A DNA stretch of 64,000 nucleotides from Phytoactinopolyspora limicola (GTDB lineage: Bacteria; Actinomycetota; Actinomycetes; Jiangellales; Jiangellaceae). Of this stretch, positions 36,678 to 44,878 are shown one piece after another (the first letter of the stretch is position 1; every line of letters begins with the position of its first letter). The translations under genes were made by a program, and so were the position numbers. The stretch is from positions 95,740 to 159,739 of the forward strand of contig NZ_JAAOEN010000011.1 in assembly GCF_011320225.1 (NCBI RefSeq). The letters run 5' to 3'. Below the pieces are notes generated by a model that saw only the letters and a program-made list of their open reading frames with translations, made no database searches and was not told where the DNA came from.

Positions 36678-36703
36678 GAACACGCCCGGAATCGAACCGG
36701 TCC
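36678..36703 (-). other. tRNA 3'-end-like sequence (possible attachment-site remnant)
   Basis: On the minus strand ACCGGTTCGATTCCGGG forms a T-arm with the invariant GGTTCGATTCC, followed by CGTGTTC as a would-be acceptor strand. Upstream there is only a GACACG partial match and no anticodon arm, so it is not a functional tRNA. Integrative elements often leave such duplicated tRNA 3' ends. No second copy was seen in the window. Confidence 0.4.
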
Positions 36704-36982
36704 AAGCCTGGCTGCACGCCGAAGCATTCCGCGCCCGTGTCAAACTGTACCTTCCACCTGTTTAGGGTGTGATCATTTCGCGCACCTTGGCCGCGATAGG
36801 TGTCGACGATCGGCTCGGTGGTCACAAGGTCGTGCACGAGGGCGCCAAGGGCCTCGTTGTCGACCTGGTCGCGGTTGTACGTGATCCGAGGCTCACCGTC
36901 GACATAGTCGACCCGGTACCCGCGGCATGTGCCATCCGGCAGCGGCGGCGAGCGCATCCTCGCACCGCCGGCCGGAGTCATC

Positions 36983-37047
36983 AGAGGCCGCGCAGAATGG
37001 GGCGCTCGGGCCCGCGAGCCAGGCGACTCCCATTCTGCGCGGCCTCT
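36983..37047. terminator. Perfect 19-bp hairpin after dacB
   Basis: Arms 36983-37001 and 37029-37047 pair perfectly over 19 bp. The loop contains a second small hairpin (GCTCGGGCCCGCGAGC). The right arm begins in the dacB stop codon (37047-37049). A strong terminator candidate that also marks the edge of the accessory patch. Confidence 0.7.
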
Positions 37048-38657
37048 TAGCAGGTCTTGACCCAGGAACACTCGACATCGCCGAGCTCGCCGTGCAGGCC
37101 GTTCTCAGGCTGCTCGGCCGGTGCTGGCGGCACCTGCGAGGTGGTGACCGCCGAACCATCGGCCGAGTGCTCGGCCAACCGCACCACGATGCGGTCCTCG
37201 AGGTCGCTCGGCTTGGCGCTGACATGGTTGTTGATCAGGATCGAGTAGACCAGTTCATCACCGTCGGCAGTGGTGACGTATCCCGACAGCCCGGTCGCCG
37301 CGGTGAGGGTGCCGGTTTTGCCACGGGCGTTGCCTTCGGCGGCAGTGCCGGCCATCCGGAAGCGAAGTGTGCCACCTACCAGGCGCTCTTCGATCCCGGC
37401 CACCGGCATCGACTCGTACCAGGTGTCGTACCACGGCTCGTCTTGCAGACTGCGCAGCAGCGTGATGATCTCGTTCGGCGGAACCAGGTTACGTCGCGAC
37501 AGCCCGGAGCCGTCGGCGATGGCCATGGTGGCCGGCTCGACGCCCCAGTCTCGTAGGGAACTCCGCAGCGCCTCGTTCCCGGCCGACCAGGTCCCGGCGT
37601 CCGCGACCGCCTGTCCCATCGACTTGATCAGGATCTCGGCATGTCCGTTGTTGCTGAGCTTCATGAAGGGGATCAACAGCTCACTCAAGGGCATCGATTC
37701 ACGTTCGGCCAGCACCCGTGCACCGTCGGGGGTGGCGCCTCGTGAGATCCCCTCGCGCACCTGGACACCACGTTCTTCCAGCGCTTGGAGGAACAGCCCG
37801 GCGGCGAAGTCGGTCGGCTCCCAGACGCTGCGCCAGGTGCGTGCTTGCGCACCATCGGTGGCGATGGTTCCGGTGATCCGGATGGTGTTGCTCCCCGGCA
37901 AGCGATTGATACCAATCGCCTGCCCGGTACCAGCGGCCGTCGTCTGGGCGTCGTTGACGATCTCGACGTAGTCATTCTCCGGAATGACGGTCACCCTGGG
38001 TGGATCGCCGGCGCGCCGGCCGGGATCCACCTCGACGATGACCGTACCGGAGTCATAGTCGACGTCGGGTGAGACGGTCAACGCGGAGATCTGCGCACCG
38101 TAGTAGTACTGCTCACTGTCCCAGGTCCAGTTCAGGCCTAGGCGTACATCGTCGAACCAGGTGTCGTCGGCCACGACGCCCCCGTGGACCCGCTGGATGC
38201 CGGCCGCGACGATCTCATCGGCCAACACCTCGTAGTCCTCGACGAGCAGGGTGGGATCACCGGTCCCGCGCAGGTAGAGGTCACCGGCGAGGATACGGCC
38301 GGTGTGCCGGGCGTCAGTCTCGACCGTCGTGGAGAACGTGTGGTCGGGACCGAGAATGTCCATCGCGGCGGCCGAGGTGAGAATCTTCTGGTTCGACGCC
38401 GGCATCAACCGATCGTCGCCGCCGCGCTCATAGAGGACGTCGCCGCTGGTCGCATCGGCTACCACAACCGACGCCTGGCTACCGTCCATCCGCGGGTCCT
38501 CGAGAATCTCGTCGATGTCCGCGGCCAGCTCCTTGACGGCCGGGTCCATCTCGTTCTGGCTCTCCGCCATGGGTAGCGCCGATGGCACGACGTTGAACGC
38601 GGCGACCAAGCCGCCGGCGGAGAGAGTGGCGATGACGTTCCGGGTCCGACTGCCCAT
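37047..38657 (-). CDS. dacB: D-alanyl-D-alanine carboxypeptidase/endopeptidase (PBP4, S13)
   Basis: 536 residues. The penicillin-binding motifs are SNQK (SxxK, in LMPASNQKILTSAA), SNN (SxN, in KLSNNGHAE) and KTG (in GNARGKTGTLTAATG). A large insert domain between the first two motifs is typical of class C PBPs. An N-terminal hydrophobic segment (NVIATLSAGGLVAAFNVVPS) acts as signal. It trims or cuts peptidoglycan outside the membrane. The ATG at 38657 has GAGGAG 5 bp upstream; the open frame to 39104 runs into the neighbouring gene and is rejected. Confidence 0.93.
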   Translation of the reverse strand: MGSRTRNVIATLSAGGLVAAFNVVPSALPMAESQNEMDPAVKELAADIDEILEDPRMDGSQASVVVADATSGDVLYERGGDDRLMPASNQKILTSAAAMDILGPDHTFSTTVETDARHTGRILAGDLYLRGTGDPTLLVEDYEVLADEIVAAGIQRVHGGVVADDTWFDDVRLGLNWTWDSEQYYYGAQISALTVSPDVDYDSGTVIVEVDPGRRAGDPPRVTVIPENDYVEIVNDAQTTAAGTGQAIGINRLPGSNTIRITGTIATDGAQARTWRSVWEPTDFAAGLFLQALEERGVQVREGISRGATPDGARVLAERESMPLSELLIPFMKLSNNGHAEILIKSMGQAVADAGTWSAGNEALRSSLRDWGVEPATMAIADGSGLSRRNLVPPNEIITLLRSLQDEPWYDTWYESMPVAGIEERLVGGTLRFRMAGTAAEGNARGKTGTLTAATGLSGYVTTADGDELVYSILINNHVSAKPSDLEDRIVVRLAEHSADGSAVTTSQVPPAPAEQPENGLHGELGDVECSWVKTC

Positions 38658-38789
38658 GGGCACTCCTCGGTTCGCTCGGGAAGATCGCTCCTGAGGTCTA
38701 GACCATCGTGGAATTCTTTCCGAACTGTCAAGACTTCGGTGGATTATTTCTTGCCTTCCCCGGGTCGACGGGCGCGCTACGGTAACTCG

Positions 38790-39347
38790 ATGAGCCGCAT
38801 ACCCCGCCCGCTCCCGAGCGACCTCGATGACGACCAACAGCGCCTGCATGCCGCCATCACCGGTGGCAGCAGGGCACATGGCCCCCGGCTGTTCGCTCTC
38901 GCCGACGCCGACGGCCGCCTCGAAGGACCGTTCAACGCGATGCTTCTCAACCCCGCCATCGGAGATCCGTTGCAGCGCGTCGGTGCCGCCATCCGATATG
39001 CGGGCCGGCTGTCGGACCGGGCGCGGGAGATCGCCATCCTGGCCGTGGCCGCACACTGGCGCTCCGCGTTCGAGCAACACGCCCACGAGGCCGTCGGCGC
39101 ACACGTCGGTTTAACCCCAAGCGAGCTGGACGCCTTACGTTCGGGGGCGCCGCTGGAGCTGACCGACGTCGAGGAGGCCGCCGTGCTCCGGGTCACGCGG
39201 CACCTGCTGGAGCACCGGGATCTCGATGACGCCACCTACCTGGAAGTCTCCGACATCCTCGGCGCGGACACCCTGTTCGAGCTCACCACACTGATCGGGT
39301 ATTACTCGACGTTGGCCCTGCAAATGCGGGTGTTCGGGGTGGACTAG
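38790..39347 (+). CDS. Carboxymuconolactone decarboxylase (AhpD-like) family protein
   Basis: 185 residues, all-helical. LDRAREI-type core (YAGRLSDRAREIAILAVAAH), WRSAFEQHAHEAVGAHVGLT with the family E...H pattern, and FELTTLIGYYSTLALQMRVF. The peroxidase CxxC of AhpD is absent, so a decarboxylase or another CMD activity is more likely. The ATG at 38790 is preceded by a TACGGT box about 10 bp upstream and no ribosome site, consistent with a leaderless transcript. Divergent from dacB. Confidence 0.75.
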   Translation: MSRIPRPLPSDLDDDQQRLHAAITGGSRAHGPRLFALADADGRLEGPFNAMLLNPAIGDPLQRVGAAIRYAGRLSDRAREIAILAVAAHWRSAFEQHAHEAVGAHVGLTPSELDALRSGAPLELTDVEEAAVLRVTRHLLEHRDLDDATYLEVSDILGADTLFELTTLIGYYSTLALQMRVFGVD

Positions 39348-39352
39348 TACCT

Positions 39353-40009
39353 CTAGTCCACGACATCGGCTCGGAGTTGCTTCGCGAATTCAAGAGTTCG
39401 TACGACCAACTGGTCGGCCTCGACCGTCGACAGCCCGTATGGTGCATAAGCGGAGTTCGGGAACCGCTCGACCGCCAGCAGCGCCTCAGCGAACATCTCG
39501 ACGTCGAACCCGGGGTCATGCTGGGCGGCGAGCCCCATCAGCTCAGCTGACGAGTAACGGCCTGACCGCACAATACTGTCGACATCGATGTAGTCGCGCA
39601 CCTCACCGCGACCGAAGAGGGCACAGAACTTGTTCGCCACCGCGTCGTCCTGATGTAACACCGAACCGATCTCCAACTGTGCCGGCGGGTACGCCCGCCA
39701 GTCCACGGCCAGCTCCACTCGACTGTTGACGCCAGTAGCCGGATCCGCTGCCGTGAGCCGGGCGAAGGTTGGGCCCTCCCGGCTCACCTCCACGTCCAGC
39801 CCGTCCGATTCCAATGCCCGTACCACCGCCCTGACCGCGGCGGGAAATCGGTCGTCGATCACAGCGGCAGAGGTGAACAGGTCGACGTCGTCCGAACGCC
39901 GTTCGAGGAAACCGTGGGCCTGTATCGCGTACCCACCCGCGAGACAGAAACCCAGCTCGGCCACGGCGCTCAGGCTGATCCGGACCAGCCGCGCGTGAAA
40001 CGCATCCAC
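39353..40009 (-). CDS. AbiEii/MenT-like nucleotidyltransferase
   Basis: About 218 residues. The nucleotidyltransferase core is LGFCLAGGYAIQAHGFLERRSDDVDLFT, with G-G and the D-x-D metal pair. The downstream blocks VANKFCALFGRGEVRDYIDV and VRSGRYSSAELMGLAAQHDP match the DUF1814 (AbiEii) family, whose toxins add nucleotides to tRNA. The GTG at 40009 lies 2 bp after the partner's stop and has GGGGCGG upstream; an open start at 40054 would overlap the partner. Paired with the next gene as a likely type IV-like module. Confidence 0.75.
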   Translation of the reverse strand: MDAFHARLVRISLSAVAELGFCLAGGYAIQAHGFLERRSDDVDLFTSAAVIDDRFPAAVRAVVRALESDGLDVEVSREGPTFARLTAADPATGVNSRVELAVDWRAYPPAQLEIGSVLHQDDAVANKFCALFGRGEVRDYIDVDSIVRSGRYSSAELMGLAAQHDPGFDVEMFAEALLAVERFPNSAYAPYGLSTVEADQLVVRTLEFAKQLRADVVD

Positions 40010-40011
40010 CG

Positions 40012-40338
40012 CTACCGCCCCGTCCGGATGAGTTCGGGGAAGCGCTCTTCCCACGGTGTTCGCACGCGATGCGGAAGGAAGAGGTGCGGCCAGACCCGTC
40101 GCAGCATGACACCGTTGACGTAACGACGTAGATCACGGACATGCCCGGCCTCTCGTAACACCCGCTCATACATGACGCTGAGTTCGCGCCGGTCGTCCAG
40201 GTTGTAGGTGCCCTGCTCCGACCAATCCAGGTGGTTGGGCAGTGTCACTTCACCCTGCGTCGGCCCGGTGAGTTCCTCCAGCGTCTCCGGCACGACGTAG
40301 GGCCGCTGCTCGGAGTAGAGGATACGGCGCTCGTCCAT
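40012..40338 (-). CDS. Small conserved partner of the AbiEii-like gene
   Basis: 108 residues. YVVPETLEELTGPTQGEVTL, PNHLDWSEQGTYNLDDRREL and ending VWPHLFLPHRVRTPWEERFP. I recognise the pattern as a small actinobacterial family commonly encoded immediately upstream of AbiEii-type nucleotidyltransferases. No helix-turn-helix is visible, unlike AbiEi. It is the probable antitoxin by position. The ATG at 40338 is 3 bp after GGAGAC, so the start is not certain. Confidence 0.6.
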   Translation of the reverse strand: MDERRILYSEQRPYVVPETLEELTGPTQGEVTLPNHLDWSEQGTYNLDDRRELSVMYERVLREAGHVRDLRRYVNGVMLRRVWPHLFLPHRVRTPWEERFPELIRTGR

Positions 40339-40437
40339 GTCTCCAGTATCGACGAATCGACCGCACCTGTGTCGACGCCGGCCGCGGTGGGACGCGGCCA
40401 GCACATTGGACGACACCTCACCGGCTCCACCGCAGCC

Positions 40438-40830
40438 TCACTCCCGAAATGCTAGTGCGTCAACCTCGAACAACATGCCGGGGAGAGCCAGCGCAGCAAC
40501 CCCGAGAAGGGTCTGTGCCGGCGGCCGCTGCCCCCAGATCTGGCTGATCCGACCGGTCAGGGCGGCGAGCTTGTCGGGGTTGTGATCAACGATGAAGGTC
40601 CGCAGCTGTGCGACATGGCTGAGATCGAGATCCACGGCACCGAGGGCGGCTCGCAGGTTCTCGAACGCCCGCTCGACCTGCTCGCCGAAGTCGGCCGACG
40701 TCACCGCGCCCTGTGAGTCCGAGGCGTATTGGCCGGCGACCAACACCAAGCCGTTGCCCACGGCAAGGTGGCTGTAACCGAAGCCGACCGGATCGTGCAA
40801 GCTGGACGGGTTGATGATCGTGTGTGTCAT
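40438..40830 (-). CDS. RidA/YjgF family protein
   Basis: 130 residues. YSHLAVGNGLVLVAGQYASD, VERAFENLRAALGAVDLDLS and QTLLGVAALALPGMLFEVDA fit RidA-like proteins. RidA deaminates reactive enamine/imine intermediates. The Arg of the classical RPPR substrate motif occurs here as QRPPAQTLLGV, supporting activity. It starts 2 bp after the MFS gene stop, so it belongs to the same transcript. Confidence 0.82.
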   Translation of the reverse strand: MTHTIINPSSLHDPVGFGYSHLAVGNGLVLVAGQYASDSQGAVTSADFGEQVERAFENLRAALGAVDLDLSHVAQLRTFIVDHNPDKLAALTGRISQIWGQRPPAQTLLGVAALALPGMLFEVDALAFRE

Positions 40831-40832
40831 GG

Positions 40833-42068
40833 CTACTTCTCCTTGGTTGATAGTTGTCGACGGGACGTCGTGGAAGCCCGATCCGTACTCACAACGGCGG
40901 CAGTCAGCACGAACAGGGCGAGCGCGGCGATCACCACGCCGACGACGGCGACGCTGTTCATGACCAGCGCACCCGCCGCCGCACCGAGTGCGATGGACAG
41001 GTTGAAGGCGGCAACGAACAACGACGTCGCCACCTCTGTGGCGTCCGGTTCAGCCTTGAGCATCCAGATCTGCAGGCTGACCGAGACACCACCGTAAGCC
41101 AGTCCCCACACCGCCAGGAGCACCACCGCCGTGGGCCCGGAATCCCCAGCGACAGCGAAGAGGAACATGACGGCGGCGAGTATGAGCACGATCACCAGGA
41201 GGACGGGCCGCAGCCGATGCTGAGCTTGGGCGCCCGCGATGAAGTTGCCCGCTACACCGGCCACACCGAACACGAGCAGGAGAACGCCGATCGATCCGGC
41301 CTCGATGCCGGCCCCTTCACGCAGGATGGCGCGCACAAACGTGTACGCGACGAAGTGGCCGGTAATCAGCAGGAATGTGATCAGCACACCACGCTGGACG
41401 CCGACGTTGTGCCGCAACAGCCGCCCAAGCGCACCGAAGCTCGGCGCTTCGCCGCCGGGCAGCGGTGGCACTAACACCAGAACGGCGGCCAGCGCGACGA
41501 GGCCGAGGAGGCCGACCGCCAGGAACGCCACGCGCCAACTGCTCGCCGCTCCGACGACGGCCCCCAGCGGCACACCGGCGACGGAGGCAGCGGAGACACC
41601 TCCGAAGATGACTGCCGTGGCGCGGCCCACCTGGTCTGCTGGAACCAGCCGCACAGCGAGGCCGCCGGCTATTGCCCAGAATCCGCCGATACTCACCCCA
41701 ACCGCGACCCGAGCGGCAAGTACGACGAGGAAGTCGGAGCTGGCAGCACTGACGACGTTCCCGAAGACCAGAAGGACCAGCAGCCCAGCGAGCAGAAGCC
41801 GGCGGTCGACCCGCCCGGCCCGGACCCCGATGACCAGCGCGGAAACCGCCGCGACCAGGCCTGGAACGGTCACCAGCAGACCAGCGCTGCCTTCGGAGAC
41901 GCCGAGGTCCGCCGCCATCGGGGTGAGCAGACCTACGGGGAGCAGTTCGGCGGTCATCAGCGCGAAGATGCCCAGGGCAACCGCTACCACCGCCAGCCAG
42001 CTCGACGCCTGGGACCACCGCGACCTATTAGAAATATTCTGGATGTTTAATATCGATATTTTGCCCAT
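40833..42068 (-). CDS. MFS efflux transporter (DHA1/AraJ-like)
   Basis: 411 residues with 12 membrane segments. The first is LAVVAVALGIFALMTAELLP; the loop motif between segments 2 and 3 is GVRAGRVDRRLLLAG. The N-terminal ~18 residues are unusually AT-rich in codons because the operator-like word ATATTCTGGATGTT falls inside them (42034-42047). The ATG at 42068 has GAAGG upstream. It likely exports a drug or sugar-like compound under control of the adjacent Rrf2 gene. Confidence 0.85.
   Translation of the reverse strand: MGKISILNIQNISNRSRWSQASSWLAVVAVALGIFALMTAELLPVGLLTPMAADLGVSEGSAGLLVTVPGLVAAVSALVIGVRAGRVDRRLLLAGLLVLLVFGNVVSAASSDFLVVLAARVAVGVSIGGFWAIAGGLAVRLVPADQVGRATAVIFGGVSAASVAGVPLGAVVGAASSWRVAFLAVGLLGLVALAAVLVLVPPLPGGEAPSFGALGRLLRHNVGVQRGVLITFLLITGHFVAYTFVRAILREGAGIEAGSIGVLLLVFGVAGVAGNFIAGAQAQHRLRPVLLVIVLILAAVMFLFAVAGDSGPTAVVLLAVWGLAYGGVSVSLQIWMLKAEPDATEVATSLFVAAFNLSIALGAAAGALVMNSVAVVGVVIAALALFVLTAAVVSTDRASTTSRRQLSTKEK
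42034..42047. promoter_or_regulatory. Copy of the Rrf2-associated operator word at the MFS gene start
   Basis: ATATTCTGGATGTT is identical over 14 nt to 42577-42590 in the Rrf2 gene promoter. It lies within the first codons of the MFS gene, just after its start, where a bound repressor would block initiation or early elongation. The second half of the palindrome is weak here (TTTAATATCGATATT follows). Confidence 0.65.
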
Positions 42069-42098
42069 ATCTCTACCTTCCGCGGCCCTGGATTGATC

Positions 42099-42578
42099 TC
42101 AGAGCACCCCAAGCCGCACCCGCGTGGCCTCAGGCGCGGACGGCTCGCGCCGCTCGACAGCGGCCCGCACGTCCGCGAGTGTCTGCGCGGCCAGTTCGGT
42201 CCGCCACGCAAGCTCCGCCTGGCGCATACTCCGCGAGATCACACACGTCTTGCGATAGTCGACGTCGGCGCGCCCACCCGGGCCCGACCGCAGGATCTCC
42301 TGGCATCGGAACGCGTCTTCCGGCCCTTCGATCGCGACGACGATGTCTAGCAAAGTGATGTTGCGCGGATCTCTTCCCAGCCGGAATCCACCCCGCGGCC
42401 CCGTGGTGGACCTCAAAACCCCGGCCCGGACCAACGCCTGAAGCTGCTTGTTCAGGTAAGCCACCGGCAAGCCGTAGACCTCGGCGAGGCGGGACGTTGG
42501 GACCGCCTGCCCTTCCTCGACCCAAGCGAGGTTGAGGCAGGTATGCAGGGCCCATTCCACCCCTTCACTCATCCGCAT
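42099..42578 (-). CDS. Rrf2 family transcriptional repressor
   Basis: About 159 residues. MRMSEGVEWALHTCLNLAWV, TSRLAEVYGLPVAYLNKQLQ and RSTTGPRGGFRLGRDPRNIT are the Rrf2 winged helix and wing. Two Cys (FRCQEIL and YRKTCVI) lie in the sensing region. Three are needed for an Fe-S cluster, so a cluster is doubtful; thiol sensing is possible. ATGs at 42596, 42578 and 42572 are in frame, with 42578 preferred as the operator then lies upstream. Likely autoregulatory and repressor of the MFS-RidA operon. Confidence 0.82.
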   Translation of the reverse strand: MRMSEGVEWALHTCLNLAWVEEGQAVPTSRLAEVYGLPVAYLNKQLQALVRAGVLRSTTGPRGGFRLGRDPRNITLLDIVVAIEGPEDAFRCQEILRSGPGGRADVDYRKTCVISRSMRQAELAWRTELAAQTLADVRAAVERREPSAPEATRVRLGVL

Positions 42579-42601
42579 ATTCTGGATGTTACACATCCAG
42601 A
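42577..42601. promoter_or_regulatory. Palindromic operator at the Rrf2 gene promoter
   Basis: TCTGGATGT-TAC-ACATCCAGA (42581-42601), perfect 9-bp arms around 3 nt, preceded by ATAT. The left half with its flank recurs exactly at 42034-42047. It overlaps the start region of the repressor gene, as expected for autoregulation. Confidence 0.75.
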
Positions 42602-42674
42602 TTAATTTCTGCCATGATCGTGGCCACCTGGTGTCCCACGCAGCGCACTAGTCCTCATGGTCATGGAGAGGGAT

Positions 42675-44120
42675 ATGTCCGGAGTGGTCTTTCCACGCAC
42701 CGGTGACGGTGCTCGCAGCACGTCGGCGCTGGGACGGGCCGTCGCCGCCGACGCACTACGCGACGCCGATCCGGTGGGAGCCCGCGCGGCCGAGCACGAG
42801 ACCAACTGGCGTCGCGGATATCTCCAGCACTTCCGACGTCTGGTAGAGGCCGGATTGACCACGCCGGCCACCGCTGAGCAGATCGCCGCGAACGGCCTCG
42901 ACTCGCTGTATCGGCGGATGCGGGTAGACATCGGCGTCGACGAGATCCGCCTCGACGAGGCACTGAACCGGGACGCCGCCGCACCACTCCAGACCGCCGT
43001 CGTCTCCGGCCACGGCACACCAGAGCGCGAACTCGCCATACCGTACCGCGGCAACCGCTTACATGGATCGGAACTCGCCCGACAGCTCGATCGCTGGGTG
43101 GAGGCCGGGATACTCGAACCGAGCTGCGCCGAAGCCGTGCGAGCAGTCATGGCCAATCCCGACTGGCTCGACCTGTCGGACGTCAAGCTCGTCACGTTCG
43201 GCGCCGGAGCGGAGATGGGGCCGGTGCGGGCGTGGCTACGCTGGGGCGGCAGCGTCACCGGCATAGACCTGCCCAGGCCGGGGCTCTGGAAAGAACTAGC
43301 CGACGCCGCCCGCCGGTACGCCGGACGGCTCTACCTGCCGGTGCGGCCCGGCGAAGCCGACATGACTCAGCGGGCAGGCGCGGATCTGGTCAGCGAGCTT
43401 CCCGCCCTGCGTGGCTGGCTGGAGTCTTTGGACGGTCGCCTGGTACTGGGTAACTACGTCTACGCTGACGGTGCCACACACGTCCGAGTCGCCATGGCGG
43501 TCGACGCGCTCAGCGCCCGGCTGTGCCGAGACCGCCCGGACACCGCGCTGTCGTTCCTCGCCACCCCCACCGACGTGTTCGCCGTGCCCCCCGACGCGGT
43601 GGAGCAGTCGGTGGCCGCCTATGACCAGCGATCCAAGCTCTCCTTAGTGCGTCGCCCACTGAAGGTGCTCTCAGCCGGTCGGCTACTGCAACGCAACTAC
43701 CTGCCCGGCGCGGACCCCGGGATCTGCGACAGCCTGGTCCCCCAACAAGGACCGAACTACGCGCTGGCCAAACGGCTGCAACGATGGCGGGCCACCACCG
43801 CCCGCGCAGCCGGGCAGGTAGTGAGCCTGAACGTCGCTCCACCCACTCGGACCCGGTCGGTGATGAAGAACCGCGCACTCGCGGCGGTGTATGCCGGCGC
43901 ACATCGATTCGGCGTGGAAGTGTTCGAGCCGGGCACGGCCAACACCCTCATGGCCGCCCTGCTGGTCCACGATCTGCGCCGGCCCGTGCCACGACGCGAG
44001 CATCCATGGCTCGACGAGGCTGCCGGAGCCGCTCACGGCGGGCTGTGGCGCATCGCATACGCACCACGCAGCGCGCTCGGTCTGGCCGGCCTGGTCGGTA
44101 TCACCGGCGCCCGCACCTGA
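42675..44120 (+). CDS. Conserved hypothetical protein with a Rossmann-like segment
   Basis: 481 residues. A segment around residue 175 (VKLVTFGAGAEMGPVRAWLR, WGGSVTGIDLPRPGLWKELA) reads like a beta-alpha-beta nucleotide- or SAM-binding fold with GxGxExG-like spacing. The rest is helical, without a recognised family, signal peptide or membrane segment. The third ATG (42675) follows GGAGAGGGAT and is preferred over 42657. It is divergent from the Rrf2 gene and stands alone. I do not know its function. Confidence 0.6.
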   Translation: MSGVVFPRTGDGARSTSALGRAVAADALRDADPVGARAAEHETNWRRGYLQHFRRLVEAGLTTPATAEQIAANGLDSLYRRMRVDIGVDEIRLDEALNRDAAAPLQTAVVSGHGTPERELAIPYRGNRLHGSELARQLDRWVEAGILEPSCAEAVRAVMANPDWLDLSDVKLVTFGAGAEMGPVRAWLRWGGSVTGIDLPRPGLWKELADAARRYAGRLYLPVRPGEADMTQRAGADLVSELPALRGWLESLDGRLVLGNYVYADGATHVRVAMAVDALSARLCRDRPDTALSFLATPTDVFAVPPDAVEQSVAAYDQRSKLSLVRRPLKVLSAGRLLQRNYLPGADPGICDSLVPQQGPNYALAKRLQRWRATTARAAGQVVSLNVAPPTRTRSVMKNRALAAVYAGAHRFGVEVFEPGTANTLMAALLVHDLRRPVPRREHPWLDEAAGAAHGGLWRIAYAPRSALGLAGLVGITGART

Positions 44121-44188
44121 GCGTGAACGGTAGCGCCAGCTCGAACCGCGCCGTCCGGCGAACCGCGTCGGCCACACTCACACGCTGT

Positions 44189-44632
44189 CTACACCTCAGA
44201 CCCCAGCGCGTTCATCGTGCGGACATGGCCGGCCGCGCCATAATCCAGCAACGCGCCGTCCGCCGTCACCAATGTCGAGTCCAAGGTGCGGGCGGTGGCC
44301 ACGATGATCCGGTCGGCTGGATCCCGGTGTATCTCGCCCGGCAGCCGGGTGCTGGCCACCGCGATCTCCGGCGCGAGCGGCACAACCGTCAGCGCCGGGT
44401 TCGCTACCACCAGGTCGACCCACTCCCGGATGTCTCGGGTCACCTGGAGCCGACCCTTGGCCACCAGCATGGCGATCTCCCACAACGAGATCGCGCTCAC
44501 CTGGACACCGGCGCCATAGGACGCGTTCTCGATCGTTTGCCGGACGGTCCGAGGCAGCCTGGTGTCTCCGGCAAGCATCCACACCAGAACATGAGTATCC
44601 AATACGACGCCAGGGCCGTCGTCGAGTGTCAT
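44189..44632 (-). CDS. VapC-type PIN-domain ribonuclease toxin
   Basis: 147 residues. The acidic catalytic residues are visible: D in VVLDTHVLVWML, E in SLWEIAMLV and D in RDPADRIIVATA, plus a late D in VTADGALLDYG. The PIN fold cleaves RNA in VapBC systems. The ATG at 44632 overlaps the antitoxin stop by 4 bp (ATGA). Length and motifs are standard. Confidence 0.9.
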   Translation of the reverse strand: MTLDDGPGVVLDTHVLVWMLAGDTRLPRTVRQTIENASYGAGVQVSAISLWEIAMLVAKGRLQVTRDIREWVDLVVANPALTVVPLAPEIAVASTRLPGEIHRDPADRIIVATARTLDSTLVTADGALLDYGAAGHVRTMNALGSEV

Positions 44633-44874
44633 CGTGCGGCGTCCCACTCCTCGCCGACCGGGCTGATGATGTCGTCGTACGCACTGACGGTGCCGGTCAA
44701 CGCGCCGAAGAGCGGAGCCGGCGGCGCCACGGGAACAAGTCGGGCGACCGGCCGGCCACGCTTGGTGATGGTGACAGGGGTGCCCGACTCGGCGACGTCG
44801 TCAAGCACCCGCAGGCACACCGCCTTGAATTGGCCAGCTGCCATCCGCGTCTCGTGAATCTTCCCATCACTCAT
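44629..44874 (-). CDS. VapB/Phd-YefM type antitoxin
   Basis: About 81 residues. MAAGQFKAVCLRVLDDVAES, GTPVTITKRGRPVARLVPV is the Phd/YefM DNA-binding core, followed by a toxin-binding tail (GTVSAYDDIISPVGEEWDAA). The ATG at 44874 has no ribosome site, but a TATAGC box lies 5 bp upstream, so a leaderless mRNA is likely. A longer frame from 44916 would run through the operator repeats. Confidence 0.85.
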   Translation of the reverse strand: MSDGKIHETRMAAGQFKAVCLRVLDDVAESGTPVTITKRGRPVARLVPVAPPAPLFGALTGTVSAYDDIISPVGEEWDAAR

Positions 44875-44878
44875 CTGG

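Larger units (their letters stand above)
36589..36981 (-). pseudogene. Truncated hypothetical frame fused to non-coding DNA
   Basis: The part YRVDYVDGEPRITYNRDQVD, NEALGALVHDLVTTEPIVDT has coding bias. After about 36690 the third positions lose bias although the frame stays open to 36589. The N-terminal region from 36981 is better coding in another frame (CEDALAAAAGWHMPRVPG), suggesting a frameshift. The stop overlaps the antitoxin ATG (ATGA), which could be coupling or chance. No family recognised. I read it as a decaying gene. Confidence 0.35.

Noticed and set aside
36678..36753. A functional tRNA gene
   Set aside because: Only the T-arm and 3' acceptor look right. No anticodon or D arm can be folded and the 5' acceptor partner is imperfect.
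38658..39104. Longer dacB reading frame
   Set aside because: It would overlap the CMD-family gene on the other strand. The ATG at 38657 has a strong ribosome site followed by a signal peptide.
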